Part shown: piece by piece, positions 16,483 to 25,191 of the stretch
Numbering within the stretch: position 1 is the first letter of the stretch
Layout: each line of letters begins with the position of its first letter
NCBI RefSeq assembly: GCF_000378005.1
Contig: NZ_KB899040.1
Coordinates: 919,645 to 983,644, forward strand
Origin: Coprothermobacter platensis DSM 11748
GTDB taxonomy: Bacteria; Coprothermobacterota; Coprothermobacteria; Coprothermobacterales; Coprothermobacteraceae
Direction: 5' to 3'
DNA length: 64,000 nucleotides
Notes under the pieces: generated by a model
Told to the model about the DNA's origin: nothing
Databases searched by the model: none
Seen by the model: the letters and a program-made list of their open reading frames with translations, nothing else
Made by a program: the position numbers and the translations under genes

Positions 16483-17098
16483 CAAAAATCCCTCCTTTTC
16501 TTAAGGATTCCACCATGGAACGCGCTCTATCTTCGGTTACAACAAAATCTACTAAGGAAAGTATTTTTAAAATATTCTCTACAGCATGTTGTACTTCAAC
16601 GTTAACCACAAAGAAATGATATTCTCTTAAATAATCCAGTTCCTGCAAACTTCTAAGTAGCCGCAATTCCTGCTCGTCCATTTCTTCCGTCCCACGCTTC
16701 ACCAACCTGCGTTTCAACTCATCAAGGGACGGAGGCAGCAAAAATATCAATATCGCATCAGGAAACCTGCGTTTTACTTGCATAGCACCTTGCATATCAA
16801 TCTCAAGGATGACCTTTTTACCTTCCTGTAAATGCTGCATTACAAAGTCCTTAGGCGTACCATAGTAAGAGCCATGTACGTAGGCCCATTCCAGAAGCCT
16901 GTCAGTAGCTACCATTTTCTTGAAGGTGGAATAATCTACAAAATAATAATCCTTACCGTTTACCTCGCCTGGCCTCGGCTTTCTGGTTGTTACAGAAACC
17001 GACAGCACAAGCTCTTGATCTTGCTTGAGGAGTTCGCTTACAACAGTGCCTTTACCTACACCTGATGGACCGCTTATAACAATGAGCCTACCGCCCAC
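16433..17098 (-). CDS. gmk: Guanylate kinase
   Basis: This 221-residue protein converts GMP to GDP with ATP. The P-loop is SGPSGVGKGT, and the GMP-binding SVTTRKPRPGEVNGKDY segment follows. The C-terminus runs about 15 residues past the usual end because the frame continues over the start of rpoZ. GTG 17098 is immediately after the remA stop, with AGAGGA seven bases upstream. A housekeeping function in nucleotide supply. Confidence 0.97.
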   Translation of the reverse strand: MGGRLIVISGPSGVGKGTVVSELLKQDQELVLSVSVTTRKPRPGEVNGKDYYFVDYSTFKKMVATDRLLEWAYVHGSYYGTPKDFVMQHLQEGKKVILEIDMQGAMQVKRRFPDAILIFLLPPSLDELKRRLVKRGTEEMDEQELRLLRSLQELDYLREYHFFVVNVEVQHAVENILKILSLVDFVVTEDRARSMVESLRKGGIFDEAGDIRRAGENYWTP

Positions 17099-17419
17099 TT
17101 ATGATTCCTCTCTCGCTGCAAAGTCGTCCTGTTCTTCATCACCTGAAGATGGTGCTTCCATTTCTTCTGTTTCTTCTACTTCTTCTTCAAGTCGGCTCAC
17201 CAACGTGTCGGGTAGCACGGCAGATAAAACGATAAACCCGCCATCTGTCAAAATAGCGGCCCTCGTCCTACGACCAAATGTCGCGTCAACCAGACGTCCT
17301 TGCTCCTTAGCAAGCCGAATCATACGTCTTATCGGAGCAGAATCAGGCCCCACAATACCAATTATTTTCGAAACAGAGATATATGAACTAAAACCAATAT
17401 TAAGGAAACCACTTTCCAC
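17099..17419 (-). CDS. remA: RemA/DUF370 family DNA-binding protein
   Basis: The first 75 residues match the RemA family: NIGFSSYISVSKIIGIVGP, SAPIRRMI, and DATFGRRTRAAI. In Bacillus, RemA forms rings that bind DNA and activate matrix and osmoprotection genes, and it stands next to gmk as here. An unusual acidic, Glu-rich tail (residues about 77-106) is not typical of the family. The start is GTG 17419. No Shine-Dalgarno is present; instead a perfect TATAAT ends six bases before the GTG, so the operon's first message is probably leaderless. Whether it is a regulator here or only a structural DNA-binding protein is unknown. Confidence 0.92.
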   Translation of the reverse strand: MESGFLNIGFSSYISVSKIIGIVGPDSAPIRRMIRLAKEQGRLVDATFGRRTRAAILTDGGFIVLSAVLPDTLVSRLEEEVEETEEMEAPSSGDEEQDDFAAREES

Positions 17420-17425
17420 ACTTCT

Positions 17426-17434
17426 ATTATATCA
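17426..17434 (-). promoter_or_regulatory. Extended -10 promoter of the remA-gmk-rpoZ-coaBC-lepA-hemW operon
   Basis: Minus-strand TGATATAAT gives an extended -10 (TGn) and a consensus TATAAT at 17426-17431. The gap to the GTG start at 17419 is six bases, which places the expected transcription start on the start codon itself. A TTGACG sequence at 17444-17449 is only 12 bases upstream and is too close to be a normal -35. Confidence 0.7.
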
Positions 17435-17485
17435 TTCAAACACCGTCAAAAGCAGACTCCTCAAGACAGCTATTTGCACAACGTC

Positions 17486-18511
17486 TTACTTAATATTTAG
17501 CACCACCTTGCCGGAATTACCGGACATCATAGCATCGAATCCTTTTTGATAATCTTTGAAATCAAATTGATGAGTTATTACTTTGGTAAGATCAACTTTT
17601 CCGCTGCTGACTAAAGCTAACCCCAAGTCCCATGTTTCCCACAATCTTCTGCCTGTGATTCCATGTATGGTAATGCCTTTGGACACCACATTGTTGGCAA
17701 TATCCAAAGATACGTTATTATCAGGAAGGCCAAGGATGCACATTTCCCCGCCAGGAACAATCATATCCAACCCCTGGTTTAGAGCACTCTGGCTGCCGCT
17801 CATTTCCAAAACAACATCGGCTCCGCCTAAATCATTTACCACTCTCACAGGGTCTTTTTCTTTTACGTTTATGGTTACATCTGCCCCCACGTTTGAAGCT
17901 AATTGAAGCCTGTAGGGAGACAAGTCAGTAGCAATGACCAAAGTGGCACCCAATGCCTTGGCAACAGGTATAGCCATAACACCTATGGGTCCAACACCGG
18001 TGACGACAACCTTTTTTCCTCTAACATCAGCTGACTGAACAGTGTGCACAGCGTTACCAAATGGTTCGAGTACAGAACCTGCCTCTAATGGAACACTGGG
18101 AGGTAATTTCACCAAGTTTTCCTCTGGAATGGCGATATATTCAGCAAAAGCACCATCCATGTGTACACCTATGATTTTTGTATTCTCACAGGCATGATAC
18201 ATATTCCTTCTGCATTCACGACACGTATGGCACACCACATGCGATTCGGCGGAAACGATGTCCCCCTCATGAACTTTGCCCAAGCCACCATTCACTTTTA
18301 GGACTTTACCAACAAATTCATGACCGATAGTAACAGGAGGATTCATACGCTTCTGGGCCCATTCGTTCCACTGGTATATATGAACGTCTGTGCCACATAT
18401 GGATGCTTTCCAGACTTCTACCAGTGCCCATCCTTCCGGCAATTCCTTTGGTTCATCTATTTCGTACATCGCTACACCTTTTGTCGCGGAACCCTTTCTT
18501 ATAGCTAACAT
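17486..18511 (-). CDS. tdh: L-threonine 3-dehydrogenase
   Basis: A 341-residue zinc-dependent medium-chain dehydrogenase that oxidises L-threonine to 2-amino-3-ketobutyrate with NAD+. The segment ICGTDVHIYQWNEWAQ is diagnostic for TDH. GHEFVG and the four structural-zinc cysteines (CHTCRECRRNMYHAC) follow, then the GVGPIGVMAIPVAKALG nucleotide-binding turn. ATG 18511 is chosen because GGGAG lies seven bases upstream; a GTG at 18517 overlaps that site. A 2-amino-3-ketobutyrate CoA ligase (kbl) is not next to it, so its partner must be elsewhere. Confidence 0.96.
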   Translation of the reverse strand: MLAIRKGSATKGVAMYEIDEPKELPEGWALVEVWKASICGTDVHIYQWNEWAQKRMNPPVTIGHEFVGKVLKVNGGLGKVHEGDIVSAESHVVCHTCRECRRNMYHACENTKIIGVHMDGAFAEYIAIPEENLVKLPPSVPLEAGSVLEPFGNAVHTVQSADVRGKKVVVTGVGPIGVMAIPVAKALGATLVIATDLSPYRLQLASNVGADVTINVKEKDPVRVVNDLGGADVVLEMSGSQSALNQGLDMIVPGGEMCILGLPDNNVSLDIANNVVSKGITIHGITGRRLWETWDLGLALVSSGKVDLTKVITHQFDFKDYQKGFDAMMSGNSGKVVLNIK

Positions 18512-18537
18512 ATGCACACTCCCTTCATAACGTCTTA

Positions 18538-18568
18538 ATTATAGCTTAAAACAAACATGCAATATCAA
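18538..18568 (-). promoter_or_regulatory. Putative tdh promoter
   Basis: On the minus strand TTGATA (18563-18568) and a consensus TATAAT (18538-18543) are separated by 19 bases. The spacing is slightly long, but the -10 is perfect and lies 26 bases before the tdh start. Confidence 0.5.
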
Positions 18569-18638
18569 ATTTGAAGAGAATGTGGAGTTTTATGTGATAA
18601 AATCAAGCATGTAATCGGTTTAAGGAGGTGTTTCCCCA

Positions 18639-20003
18639 GTGAAACTCGGTATAATTGGCGCAGGACCCGGTGGATATGAAGCAGCATTGTATGCAGCACA
18701 AAGAGGCGTAGAAGTAACACTGTTTGAGAAACAGTTCGTTGGAGGGACGTGTTTAAACTTAGGATGCATACCTACAAAGACCATTCTAGCCAGCGCTGAA
18801 GTTTTTTCACATATCAAGGCTGCCTCACAATTTGGAATCACAGTGGATAATGCACAGATGAGTTGGCCTCAGGTACAACAACGAATGATTAAAACAGTAG
18901 GTCAGTTAAGAAAAGGCGTGGAGTTTCTGCTAAAAAAACGAAATGTTCAGTTTGTGCATAGTGAGGCACATTATTTAGGCGATCACAAGATAGAAGCAGG
19001 TTCGCAAACATACGAATTCGATAAGGTCATTATCGCAACTGGATCCAGGCCAGCAGAACTTCCAGGGCTGAATACAGATAAGAAATGGATCATAAATAGC
19101 AATCACTTTTTTACGAGAAAAGAACTTCCCAAAAGAGCTTTAGTAGTAGGGACAGGAGCAATTGGCTTAGAACTCAGTGACATGCTTAGGGCATTTGGAA
19201 CTGAGCTCACGGTGGTAGAACTCGTTCCCCAAGTGATGCCTTTAATAGATCAAGATGTTTCAGCCAGCTATTCGAAAATTTTGTCCAGAAAAGGGATAAA
19301 CTTCGTCGTTGGCAATTCGGTAAAGAATATTGAATATTTTGATGATCATATGAAAGTGACCCTTACCAATGACCAACAGTTAGATGTGGACCAAATAATT
19401 GTGGGTGTTGGCAGAGCTTCTAATGTGGAAGTCATACATACTGATAAAGTTGTGTTAGAACGAGGAAAAATAAAGGTAGATAAAACTTTGCAAACATCAG
19501 AAGAAGGCACTTATGCAATAGGAGATGTGGCTTTTCCACCTGTACCAAGAGGTGCCTTAGCTCATGTAGCCTCTCATGAGGGTATATTTGCAGTGAAGCA
19601 CATTTTAGGAGAAAGTAAGGAAATGGATTGGCATGCGGTGCCATGGGTAGTTTTCACAGATCCACCACTGGCCGCTGTAGGCATGATGGAAAAGGAAGCA
19701 AATCAGGCAAACATCGCTGTGAAAACATATAACCTTTCTTACAAGGCATTAGGTGCTGCTTTAGCAAAGAACAGAGCTGAAGGGTTTGCGAAGTTTATTG
19801 TTGATCCAGAGACGACAAGAGTTTTGGGAGCCGAAATAGTAGGCGTGGGGGCCGACCTCATTATCAATGAATTGGCTGTTATCGTCCAGCAAAACATGAC
19901 AATGAAAGAAGTTTCGGAAGTTATACACGCACACCCCACACTTTCTGAAGTAGTCAAAGAATCAGCTTTCGGTATATTAGGTTATCCCATAAACACTCTA
20001 TAG
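18639..20003 (+). CDS. lpdA: Dihydrolipoyl dehydrogenase
   Basis: A 454-residue FAD/NAD disulfide oxidoreductase. GAGPGGYEAALYAA binds FAD, GGTCLNLGCIPTK has the redox-active CxxxxC pair, GTGAIGLELSDML binds NAD, YAIGDVA is the second FAD motif, and the C-terminal HAHPTLSE carries the catalytic His-Glu couple. The protein reoxidises lipoyl groups of 2-oxoacid dehydrogenase or glycine cleavage complexes. No E1/E2 or gcv gene is adjacent; because tdh is the divergent neighbour, a glycine cleavage role is plausible but unproven. GTG 18639 follows GGAGGT by nine bases, and a hairpin terminator follows the stop. Confidence 0.95.
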   Translation: MKLGIIGAGPGGYEAALYAAQRGVEVTLFEKQFVGGTCLNLGCIPTKTILASAEVFSHIKAASQFGITVDNAQMSWPQVQQRMIKTVGQLRKGVEFLLKKRNVQFVHSEAHYLGDHKIEAGSQTYEFDKVIIATGSRPAELPGLNTDKKWIINSNHFFTRKELPKRALVVGTGAIGLELSDMLRAFGTELTVVELVPQVMPLIDQDVSASYSKILSRKGINFVVGNSVKNIEYFDDHMKVTLTNDQQLDVDQIIVGVGRASNVEVIHTDKVVLERGKIKVDKTLQTSEEGTYAIGDVAFPPVPRGALAHVASHEGIFAVKHILGESKEMDWHAVPWVVFTDPPLAAVGMMEKEANQANIAVKTYNLSYKALGAALAKNRAEGFAKFIVDPETTRVLGAEIVGVGADLIINELAVIVQQNMTMKEVSEVIHAHPTLSEVVKESAFGILGYPINTL

Positions 20004-20025
20004 CGTTAGAAAGTTAAATAAGTTC

Positions 20026-20051
20026 AGGGGCAACCTGAAAATGTTGCCCCT
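20026..20051 (+). terminator. Intrinsic terminator of lpdA
   Basis: A nine-base-pair stem (AGGGGCAAC/GTTGCCCCT) with an eight-base loop is followed by TTCTTTT. It lies 22 bases after the lpdA stop and just before the end of the convergent dehydrogenase gene. Confidence 0.88.
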
Positions 20052-20056
20052 TTCTT

Positions 20057-21034
20057 TTATATATACTCTTCTGCTTTCAATATGCCTCTTGGTTGTGCAC
20101 CTTCCAAGAAAGCACGTATGTTTTCCGCAGCCATTTGTGTCGCTTTCAACAATTGCCCAGGCACTTGTCCAGAGTTATGGGGACTACCAATGACATTGGG
20201 CAGGTCCAAAAACGGATAGTGCATCTCAAATTTGCCATGACGGAACGGTTCCACCCACCATGCATCTATGCCGGCTTTGAACTCAGGGTTGTTTTTCAGA
20301 TGTTCAAACAATGCTCTTTCATCGATGATTTCCCCTCGTGCCACGTTAACTAAGATGGCGTCAGGCTTCATCCAAGAAAGCTCCCTTTCACCTATAAGGC
20401 CTCGCGTCGAATTACTAAGCGGCAACGAGATAACCACAATATCGGCATTCCTTAATACATACTCCAAGTTGGACAAAGTGCCGATGAATGCCACATCTTC
20501 GTCAGTTTTACCGCTGGTATTAATAGCCCATATCTGGGCCCCAAATGCCTTCATCAAACGTGCCGTTGCCTTACCGATGCCACCGAAACCCAACACAGCA
20601 CAAATGGAACCTTTTATGGATTTGTTGAGCCCCATTTGATCAAATATGCCTTGTCTTAGTTTCTCAGTGCCGCCTCTCAAATCCTTTGCCAAAGCAAGAA
20701 CCATGGCCATAGCATGCTCTGCCATAGGTTCTGCGTAGGCACCTACATTACCAGCCACTATGAAAGATTGTTGAAAAGCTTGCTTGGGTAAGTGGTCAGC
20801 GCCGGCTGATAACAGTTGCATCAATTTTGCTTTCTTCAAAAGTGCGTATTCGTTTTCGCCCAATTCTCGGGCAGGGTTCCAGCTTAGCACAATATCAGCA
20901 GTGCTCAAAGCCTGTAACCGATCAGGCAAGTCTTCTACGTAAAGAACCTGGCATAAGCCATTTAGTGTCTTCTCGATGATTTGCCTCTGCTCCGAGCTCG
21001 CTTTAAATGTAACCAGAACAGTACAATTCTCCAT
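20057..21034 (-). CDS. D-isomer-specific 2-hydroxyacid dehydrogenase
   Basis: This 325-residue NAD(H) enzyme has the family layout: a split catalytic domain around a Rossmann domain with GFGGIGKATARLM. Catalytic Arg lies in VNVARGEIID, Glu in the AWWVEPF region, and His in GSPHNSGQ. It could reduce 2-oxoacids (for example from amino acids) or oxidise 3-phosphoglycerate-like substrates, but the ACT domain of SerA is absent. ATG 21034 has GGGAGG seven bases upstream; an earlier in-frame start at 21055 lacks one. The GID-AWW residues are unusual in place of the common GLDVF. Confidence 0.93.
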   Translation of the reverse strand: MENCTVLVTFKASSEQRQIIEKTLNGLCQVLYVEDLPDRLQALSTADIVLSWNPARELGENEYALLKKAKLMQLLSAGADHLPKQAFQQSFIVAGNVGAYAEPMAEHAMAMVLALAKDLRGGTEKLRQGIFDQMGLNKSIKGSICAVLGFGGIGKATARLMKAFGAQIWAINTSGKTDEDVAFIGTLSNLEYVLRNADIVVISLPLSNSTRGLIGERELSWMKPDAILVNVARGEIIDERALFEHLKNNPEFKAGIDAWWVEPFRHGKFEMHYPFLDLPNVIGSPHNSGQVPGQLLKATQMAAENIRAFLEGAQPRGILKAEEYI

Positions 21035-21119
21035 ACATATGCCTCCCACAAACATTGTTCTGAGAAAAGTATAATGCCATTATTACTTGTAAGGGTTAAA
21101 AACTACACGTTAATGTAAG

Positions 21120-21146
21120 AAAGGGCCCATCAATCGTGGGCCCTTT
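21120..21146 (-). terminator. Intrinsic terminator of the class I aminotransferase gene
   Basis: A perfect ten-base-pair stem (AAAGGGCCCA/TGGGCCCTTT) with a seven-base loop lies 20 bases beyond the stop at 21167. On the minus strand it is followed by CTTACATT, a weak T tract. Confidence 0.8.
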
Positions 21147-21166
21147 GCAAACTTTGGAAATGGTAT

Positions 21167-22342
21167 TTACTTTACAAGTTGAGGCAGGTATTTTTCTAAC
21201 TGGTCTAAACCGTATTTAATATCATCCATGGAGGCAGCATAAGACATACGTAGATAACCTTCACCAGAAGCACCGAAAGATGTTCCTGTAAGCAAAGCTA
21301 CCCCAGCTTCATTTAGAAGTTTTTCCGCTACATCATCCGACGGTCTATGCAGTTTCTTAATGTTAATCCACGTATAGAAAGCACCTTGCGGTTCTACGCA
21401 GTGCACTAAATCCATAGAGTTTATTCTTGGAACAATATAATCTCGTCTTTTCTTAAACTCTGCAACCATGGCTTTGGGTGCATCTTGAGGACCCTTATAA
21501 GCTTCTATCCCAGCTTTCTGAACAAATGTGGGCGAATGGCTGTACACATTCGTTTGAAGCTTACTAAACCACGGAACCAATTCCGATGGTAAAACACCAT
21601 ATCCGAGACGCCATCCGGTCATAGCGTAGATCTTGGAGAAACCCTCCATGAGTATTACCTTATCCTTGGCTTCTGGGAATTCATACATGGATGGTGCCAT
21701 CTCTCCATTGTAGTAAATACGCTGATAAAGCTCATCAGAAACAACAAACAACTTGTTGCCATCAGCCAAATCCAATATCGCCTTAAGTTCTTCCTTGGAA
21801 AGGACACTGCCAGTAGGATTGTGCGGACTATTGATGATGATAACCTTCGTTTTGGGCGTGACCATTCTCTTAAGCTCGTCCACATCCAGCCTAAAATTGT
21901 TCTCTTCCCTAAGAACGATAGGTTTCGGAACGCCACCTGCAAAACGCACAGCAGAAGAATAAATAGGATACCCTGGATCCGGATAAATCACTTCATCGCC
22001 AGGGTTCACCAGAGCCATCATAGTAAAGAAAATTAATGGTTTAGCTCCAGCTGTTACAATAATTTGTGATGGATCCACAGGCACATTTCTCGTCTTGGAA
22101 ACATACTGTGCAAATGCCTCTCGAGCTTCCGGAAGTCCAAGAGAAGGAACATAATGCGTATATCCATCTTCTAATGCTTGGTATGCGGCTTTTTTTATGT
22201 TTTCTGGTGTGTCAAAATCGGGCTCTCCTATTTCGAAATGAGCTATTTTTTTGCCTTGAGCCTCAAGTACACGTGTTTTTGCCAGTACCTCGAATGCCCC
22301 CTCACTCCCCAAATTGCCTAATCGATCCGCTAACTGTGCCAT
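21167..22342 (-). CDS. Class I PLP-dependent aminotransferase
   Basis: At 391 residues this is a complete fold-type I aminotransferase of the AspC subgroup I-gamma type. PLP contacts are visible: NSPHNPTGS (Asn/Pro loop), VSDELYQRIYY (Asp/Tyr) and the lysine in FSKIYAMTGWRLGY. A C-terminal Arg in LRMSYAAS binds the substrate carboxylate. Likely substrates are aspartate, alanine or aromatic amino acids; sequence does not decide. It would supply 2-oxoacids to IorAB and PorGDAB. ATG 22342 follows AGGAGGAG. Confidence 0.95.
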   Translation of the reverse strand: MAQLADRLGNLGSEGAFEVLAKTRVLEAQGKKIAHFEIGEPDFDTPENIKKAAYQALEDGYTHYVPSLGLPEAREAFAQYVSKTRNVPVDPSQIIVTAGAKPLIFFTMMALVNPGDEVIYPDPGYPIYSSAVRFAGGVPKPIVLREENNFRLDVDELKRMVTPKTKVIIINSPHNPTGSVLSKEELKAILDLADGNKLFVVSDELYQRIYYNGEMAPSMYEFPEAKDKVILMEGFSKIYAMTGWRLGYGVLPSELVPWFSKLQTNVYSHSPTFVQKAGIEAYKGPQDAPKAMVAEFKKRRDYIVPRINSMDLVHCVEPQGAFYTWINIKKLHRPSDDVAEKLLNEAGVALLTGTSFGASGEGYLRMSYAASMDDIKYGLDQLEKYLPQLVK

Positions 22343-22362
22343 GCACGTCTCCTCCTATTATG

Positions 22363-22392
22363 TTAACATTACGTTAAAGTTGATAATATTAT
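22363..22392 (+). promoter_or_regulatory. Promoter of the MagIII-like glycosylase gene
   Basis: TTAACA (22363-22368) and TATTAT (22387-22392) are spaced by 18 bases, each matching five of six consensus positions. The start codon at 22403 lies ten bases after the -10, and no Shine-Dalgarno sequence is present, so the message should be nearly leaderless. Confidence 0.6.
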
Positions 22393-22402
22393 TGTACACT
22401 AT

Positions 22403-23020
22403 ATGAACGAAAAATTGCATACACTCATTGAAAAGTTATTAGAATGGCAAACAGACCCTGACTGGTGGCCAGGTAGTAGTGTATTCGAAATTGCTTCGTC
22501 AGCTATTCTGACACAGAATACTAACTGGAACAACGTAGAAAAAGCGATGCATAACCTACTAGACAGTGGAATAGATTCCTGGGAAAAGCTGCTGTATGAC
22601 GAGGATTTGGAAAAACATATCAGACCGGCAGGCTTTTACCAAAACAAGTCCAGGGCACTCAGAGCTTTAGCTGGCCTGTTTCTCAGTACACCAGAACCCA
22701 CAAGAACTCAATTACTGAATCTAAGAGGCGTAGGACCAGAAACTGCTGATAGCATCTTGCTATATGCATTGAATAAGCCAGAGATGGTCATAGATGCCTA
22801 TACCAGGCGCATATTAGAAAAGTGCAATATCATTACAAAAAAGTGCTCATATGATGAATTAAAAACTATGATACTTGGTGAACTTCCAGCCCATTATGAC
22901 GTAAATACGCTAAAGAGACTTCATGCCGCCTTCGTAGAAATCGGGAAACGTTATTGCAAGAAAACTACTAAATGTAATTGCTGCCCTCTGGAGGCTATAA
23001 AAGAGAGGGGAACCTCCTAA
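22403..23020 (+). CDS. HhH-GPD DNA glycosylase, MagIII-like
   Basis: A 205-residue endonuclease III superfamily protein. The N-terminus WWPGSSVFEIASSAILTQNT is typical of the MagIII/3-methyladenine glycosylase branch. The helix-hairpin-helix loop is LRGVGPETADS (107-117) and the catalytic Asp is Asp131 in VIDAYTRR. The lyase lysine of EndoIII (GVGxKTA) is Glu113, so a monofunctional glycosylase is expected. The C-terminus retains cysteines 185, 191, 193 and 194 but not the C-x6-C-x2-C-x5-C pattern, so a [4Fe-4S] cluster is doubtful. It would remove alkylated bases. The 3' end of the gene forms part of a terminator hairpin. Confidence 0.88.
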   Translation: MNEKLHTLIEKLLEWQTDPDWWPGSSVFEIASSAILTQNTNWNNVEKAMHNLLDSGIDSWEKLLYDEDLEKHIRPAGFYQNKSRALRALAGLFLSTPEPTRTQLLNLRGVGPETADSILLYALNKPEMVIDAYTRRILEKCNIITKKCSYDELKTMILGELPAHYDVNTLKRLHAAFVEIGKRYCKKTTKCNCCPLEAIKERGTS

Positions 23021-23039
23021 GGGCTCCCCTCTCTTTTAT
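22997..23039. terminator. Bidirectional terminator overlapping the glycosylase stop codon
   Basis: A perfect 15-base-pair stem (22997-23011 with 23025-23039) encloses a 13-base loop containing the TAA stop of the glycosylase gene. The A-rich left arm and T-rich right arm give a T tract in both directions, serving also porB, which ends at 23056. Confidence 0.9.
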
Positions 23040-23055
23040 AAGATTTTGATTATGA

Positions 23056-24003
23056 TTACAATGAGTTGCTAAACTCTTCTTTCTTTTGCAAAAGTTCCCA
23101 CTTACTGTTAACCCACTGCTGAAGCTCAGCAACCTTATCTTCATTACCGCTTTTCATTAGGTGAGCAAAACGCCCTTGAAGTTTTAACCAATCTTCTATA
23201 GGTTTCGGATTGCGCGGCTTGAACGTTATATGATACTTACCATTTTCTATTTCGTAAAGTGGCCAATAGTTCGTTTCCACAGCCATACGAGAAACCTTTA
23301 TAGAATCACCCGTATCATTTCTGTGGCCACGATTGCAGTTTGAGTAAACAGCTAAGAATGTTGGGCCCTCATAACTCAGAGCTTTTTGCACTTTCGTCAT
23401 TAAGTCAACATAATGGCTCGGTGAAGCAGTAGCTACGTAAGGAATGCCATGAGCAGCAACAATCTCTACTATGTTCTTTTTAGGTTGTGCCTTACCCACT
23501 TTGGCTGCACCGACTGGAGAAGTCGTAGTCCATGCGAACTCTGGTGTCGATGAAGACCTCTGTATACCTGTGTTCATGTAAGCTTCATTGTCCAACATCA
23601 CATAGAGGAAACTGTGGCCCCTTTCCATAGCACCAGAAAGTGCCTGTAAACCTATATCATATGTTCCTCCATCACCGGCAAAAGCAATGAATTTTATCTT
23701 CTTGTCTTCCGGAATATCACCAAAGCGCTTTAATGCTTTATATGCCGCTTCAGCTCCACTGGCTGCGGCAGCAGTATTCTCAAATGCTTCGTGTAGCCAA
23801 GGAACGCCCCATGAACTGTAAGGATACACAGATGTAGTAACCTCTAAGCATCCGGTAGCATTGAATGCAACTACGTCATACTCGTGAGCAGCCAGCAGTA
23901 CTTGGCGCACAATAGTACCTTCGTTGCAACCAGCGCAGAGTCGGTGTCCACCAACGAACCTCGGTTTTTCATCAGTAAGGCTCTTTATATTTATCACTGC
24001 CAT
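23056..24003 (-). CDS. porB: Pyruvate/2-oxoacid:ferredoxin oxidoreductase, beta subunit
   Basis: The TPP-binding subunit (315 residues). The N-terminal GHRLCAGCNEG motif and a third cysteine in NATGCLEV, with the later CNRGHR, provide the cysteines of the proximal 4Fe-4S cluster known in POR-beta. The TPP metal loop is FAGDGGTYDIG, followed by DNEAYMNTGIQRS. It is the last gene of tyrS-porGDAB; the length and order match the four-subunit enzymes of Thermotoga and archaea. It oxidises pyruvate (or a related 2-oxoacid) to acyl-CoA and CO2 with ferredoxin as acceptor. Pyruvate is the best guess from family similarity. Confidence 0.95.
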   Translation of the reverse strand: MAVINIKSLTDEKPRFVGGHRLCAGCNEGTIVRQVLLAAHEYDVVAFNATGCLEVTTSVYPYSSWGVPWLHEAFENTAAAASGAEAAYKALKRFGDIPEDKKIKFIAFAGDGGTYDIGLQALSGAMERGHSFLYVMLDNEAYMNTGIQRSSSTPEFAWTTTSPVGAAKVGKAQPKKNIVEIVAAHGIPYVATASPSHYVDLMTKVQKALSYEGPTFLAVYSNCNRGHRNDTGDSIKVSRMAVETNYWPLYEIENGKYHITFKPRNPKPIEDWLKLQGRFAHLMKSGNEDKVAELQQWVNSKWELLQKKEEFSNSL

Positions 24004-24010
24004 TTTTTTA

Positions 24011-25189
24011 TCACTCCCTTACTCCAACCCAATTAACCAAAGGCTCAAAAGCGCCTTTTTCCAGGGCTTTATAACCTGTATCGAATATTTGCTTTATTTC
24101 ATCCGTAGTTATGTCACGTCCACCAAGCCCGGTAACAAAATCGCCCAGAAGTGGCTTCTGATTCTGGTTGACCATAGCGGTTGCCACTTCCTCAAAAAGC
24201 GGACCTGCAGGGCCACCAAATGTATAAGCTCTATCCATAACAGCAACAGCTTTTGCGTTTTTCAGCGCTTCCCTGATTTCTTCAACAGGGAATGGCCTGA
24301 ATAATCTTATTTTTAAGACGCCGACTTTCTTACCTTCTTTACGCAAAGCATCAACGGTATCTTTTGCTGTACCAGCGGCGCTGTTCATGGCAACTAAAAC
24401 CACATCTGCATCGTCTAACTTATAGTCTTCCAAAATGCCATACTTTCTACCTGTCAACTTCGCATAAGCGTCCGCTACTTCAAGGACAACATCCTTTACA
24501 TTTTTATAAGCTTCTGCCTGCGCTTTTCTAAATTCCATGTAGTAATCCTGGAGCGCTAAAACACCGAAACTCGTAGGATGTTCTGTATCAAGTAAGCTGT
24601 ACTGGGGTTTTGGTATAGAACCTATGAAATTCCTTACTTGATCATCTTCCAAAATCTCCACTGTTTCCACAGCATGCGATGTGGTAAAACCATCGTAGTT
24701 AACCAGCATGGGGAAACGTACCCTCGGGTCTTCTGCAATCTTTATCGCCTGAATGGTATTGTCGTATGCCTCTTGCGCCGTCTCAGCCCAAAGCTGAAGC
24801 CAGCCGGTATCTCTCGCGCCCATAGAATCAGCATGATCTCCATGAATGTTAATAGGAGCACTCAACGCACGGTTAGCGACAATAGTAACAATGGGAGCGC
24901 GAGAAGCAGCTGCTATGTGAAGCATTTCCCACATAAATGCTAAACCCTGAGATGCCGTAGCAGTCATAACACGTGCTCCTGAAAGAGAAGCAGCCAAACA
25001 AGCAGACATTGCCGAATGCTCACTTTCCACAGGAACAAATTCTGTCCGCACATCGCCATTAGCGACATATTGAGAAAACTCCTGTACTACCTCTGTAGAA
25101 GGTGTAATAGGATAGGCAGCAACCACATGCGGTTCAATCTGCTTCATGGCTAAAGCGATAAGTTGGTTAGTTTCCAAAGCAACTTTCAT
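24011..25189 (-). CDS. porA: Pyruvate/2-oxoacid:ferredoxin oxidoreductase, alpha subunit
   Basis: This 392-residue subunit has the POR-alpha pyrimidine-binding domain. AAYPITPSTEVVQEF near residue 20, EHSAMSACLAASLSGARV and TASQGLAFMWEML are diagnostic. The C-terminal domain, with KIRLFRPFPVEEI and DRAYTFGGPAGPL, is the transketolase-C-like part. It lies two bases after porD and seven before porB. It forms the cytosolic (alpha-beta-gamma-delta)2 enzyme with its neighbours. Confidence 0.96.
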   Translation of the reverse strand: MKVALETNQLIALAMKQIEPHVVAAYPITPSTEVVQEFSQYVANGDVRTEFVPVESEHSAMSACLAASLSGARVMTATASQGLAFMWEMLHIAAASRAPIVTIVANRALSAPINIHGDHADSMGARDTGWLQLWAETAQEAYDNTIQAIKIAEDPRVRFPMLVNYDGFTTSHAVETVEILEDDQVRNFIGSIPKPQYSLLDTEHPTSFGVLALQDYYMEFRKAQAEAYKNVKDVVLEVADAYAKLTGRKYGILEDYKLDDADVVLVAMNSAAGTAKDTVDALRKEGKKVGVLKIRLFRPFPVEEIREALKNAKAVAVMDRAYTFGGPAGPLFEEVATAMVNQNQKPLLGDFVTGLGGRDITTDEIKQIFDTGYKALEKGAFEPLVNWVGVRE

Positions 25190-25191
25190 GT

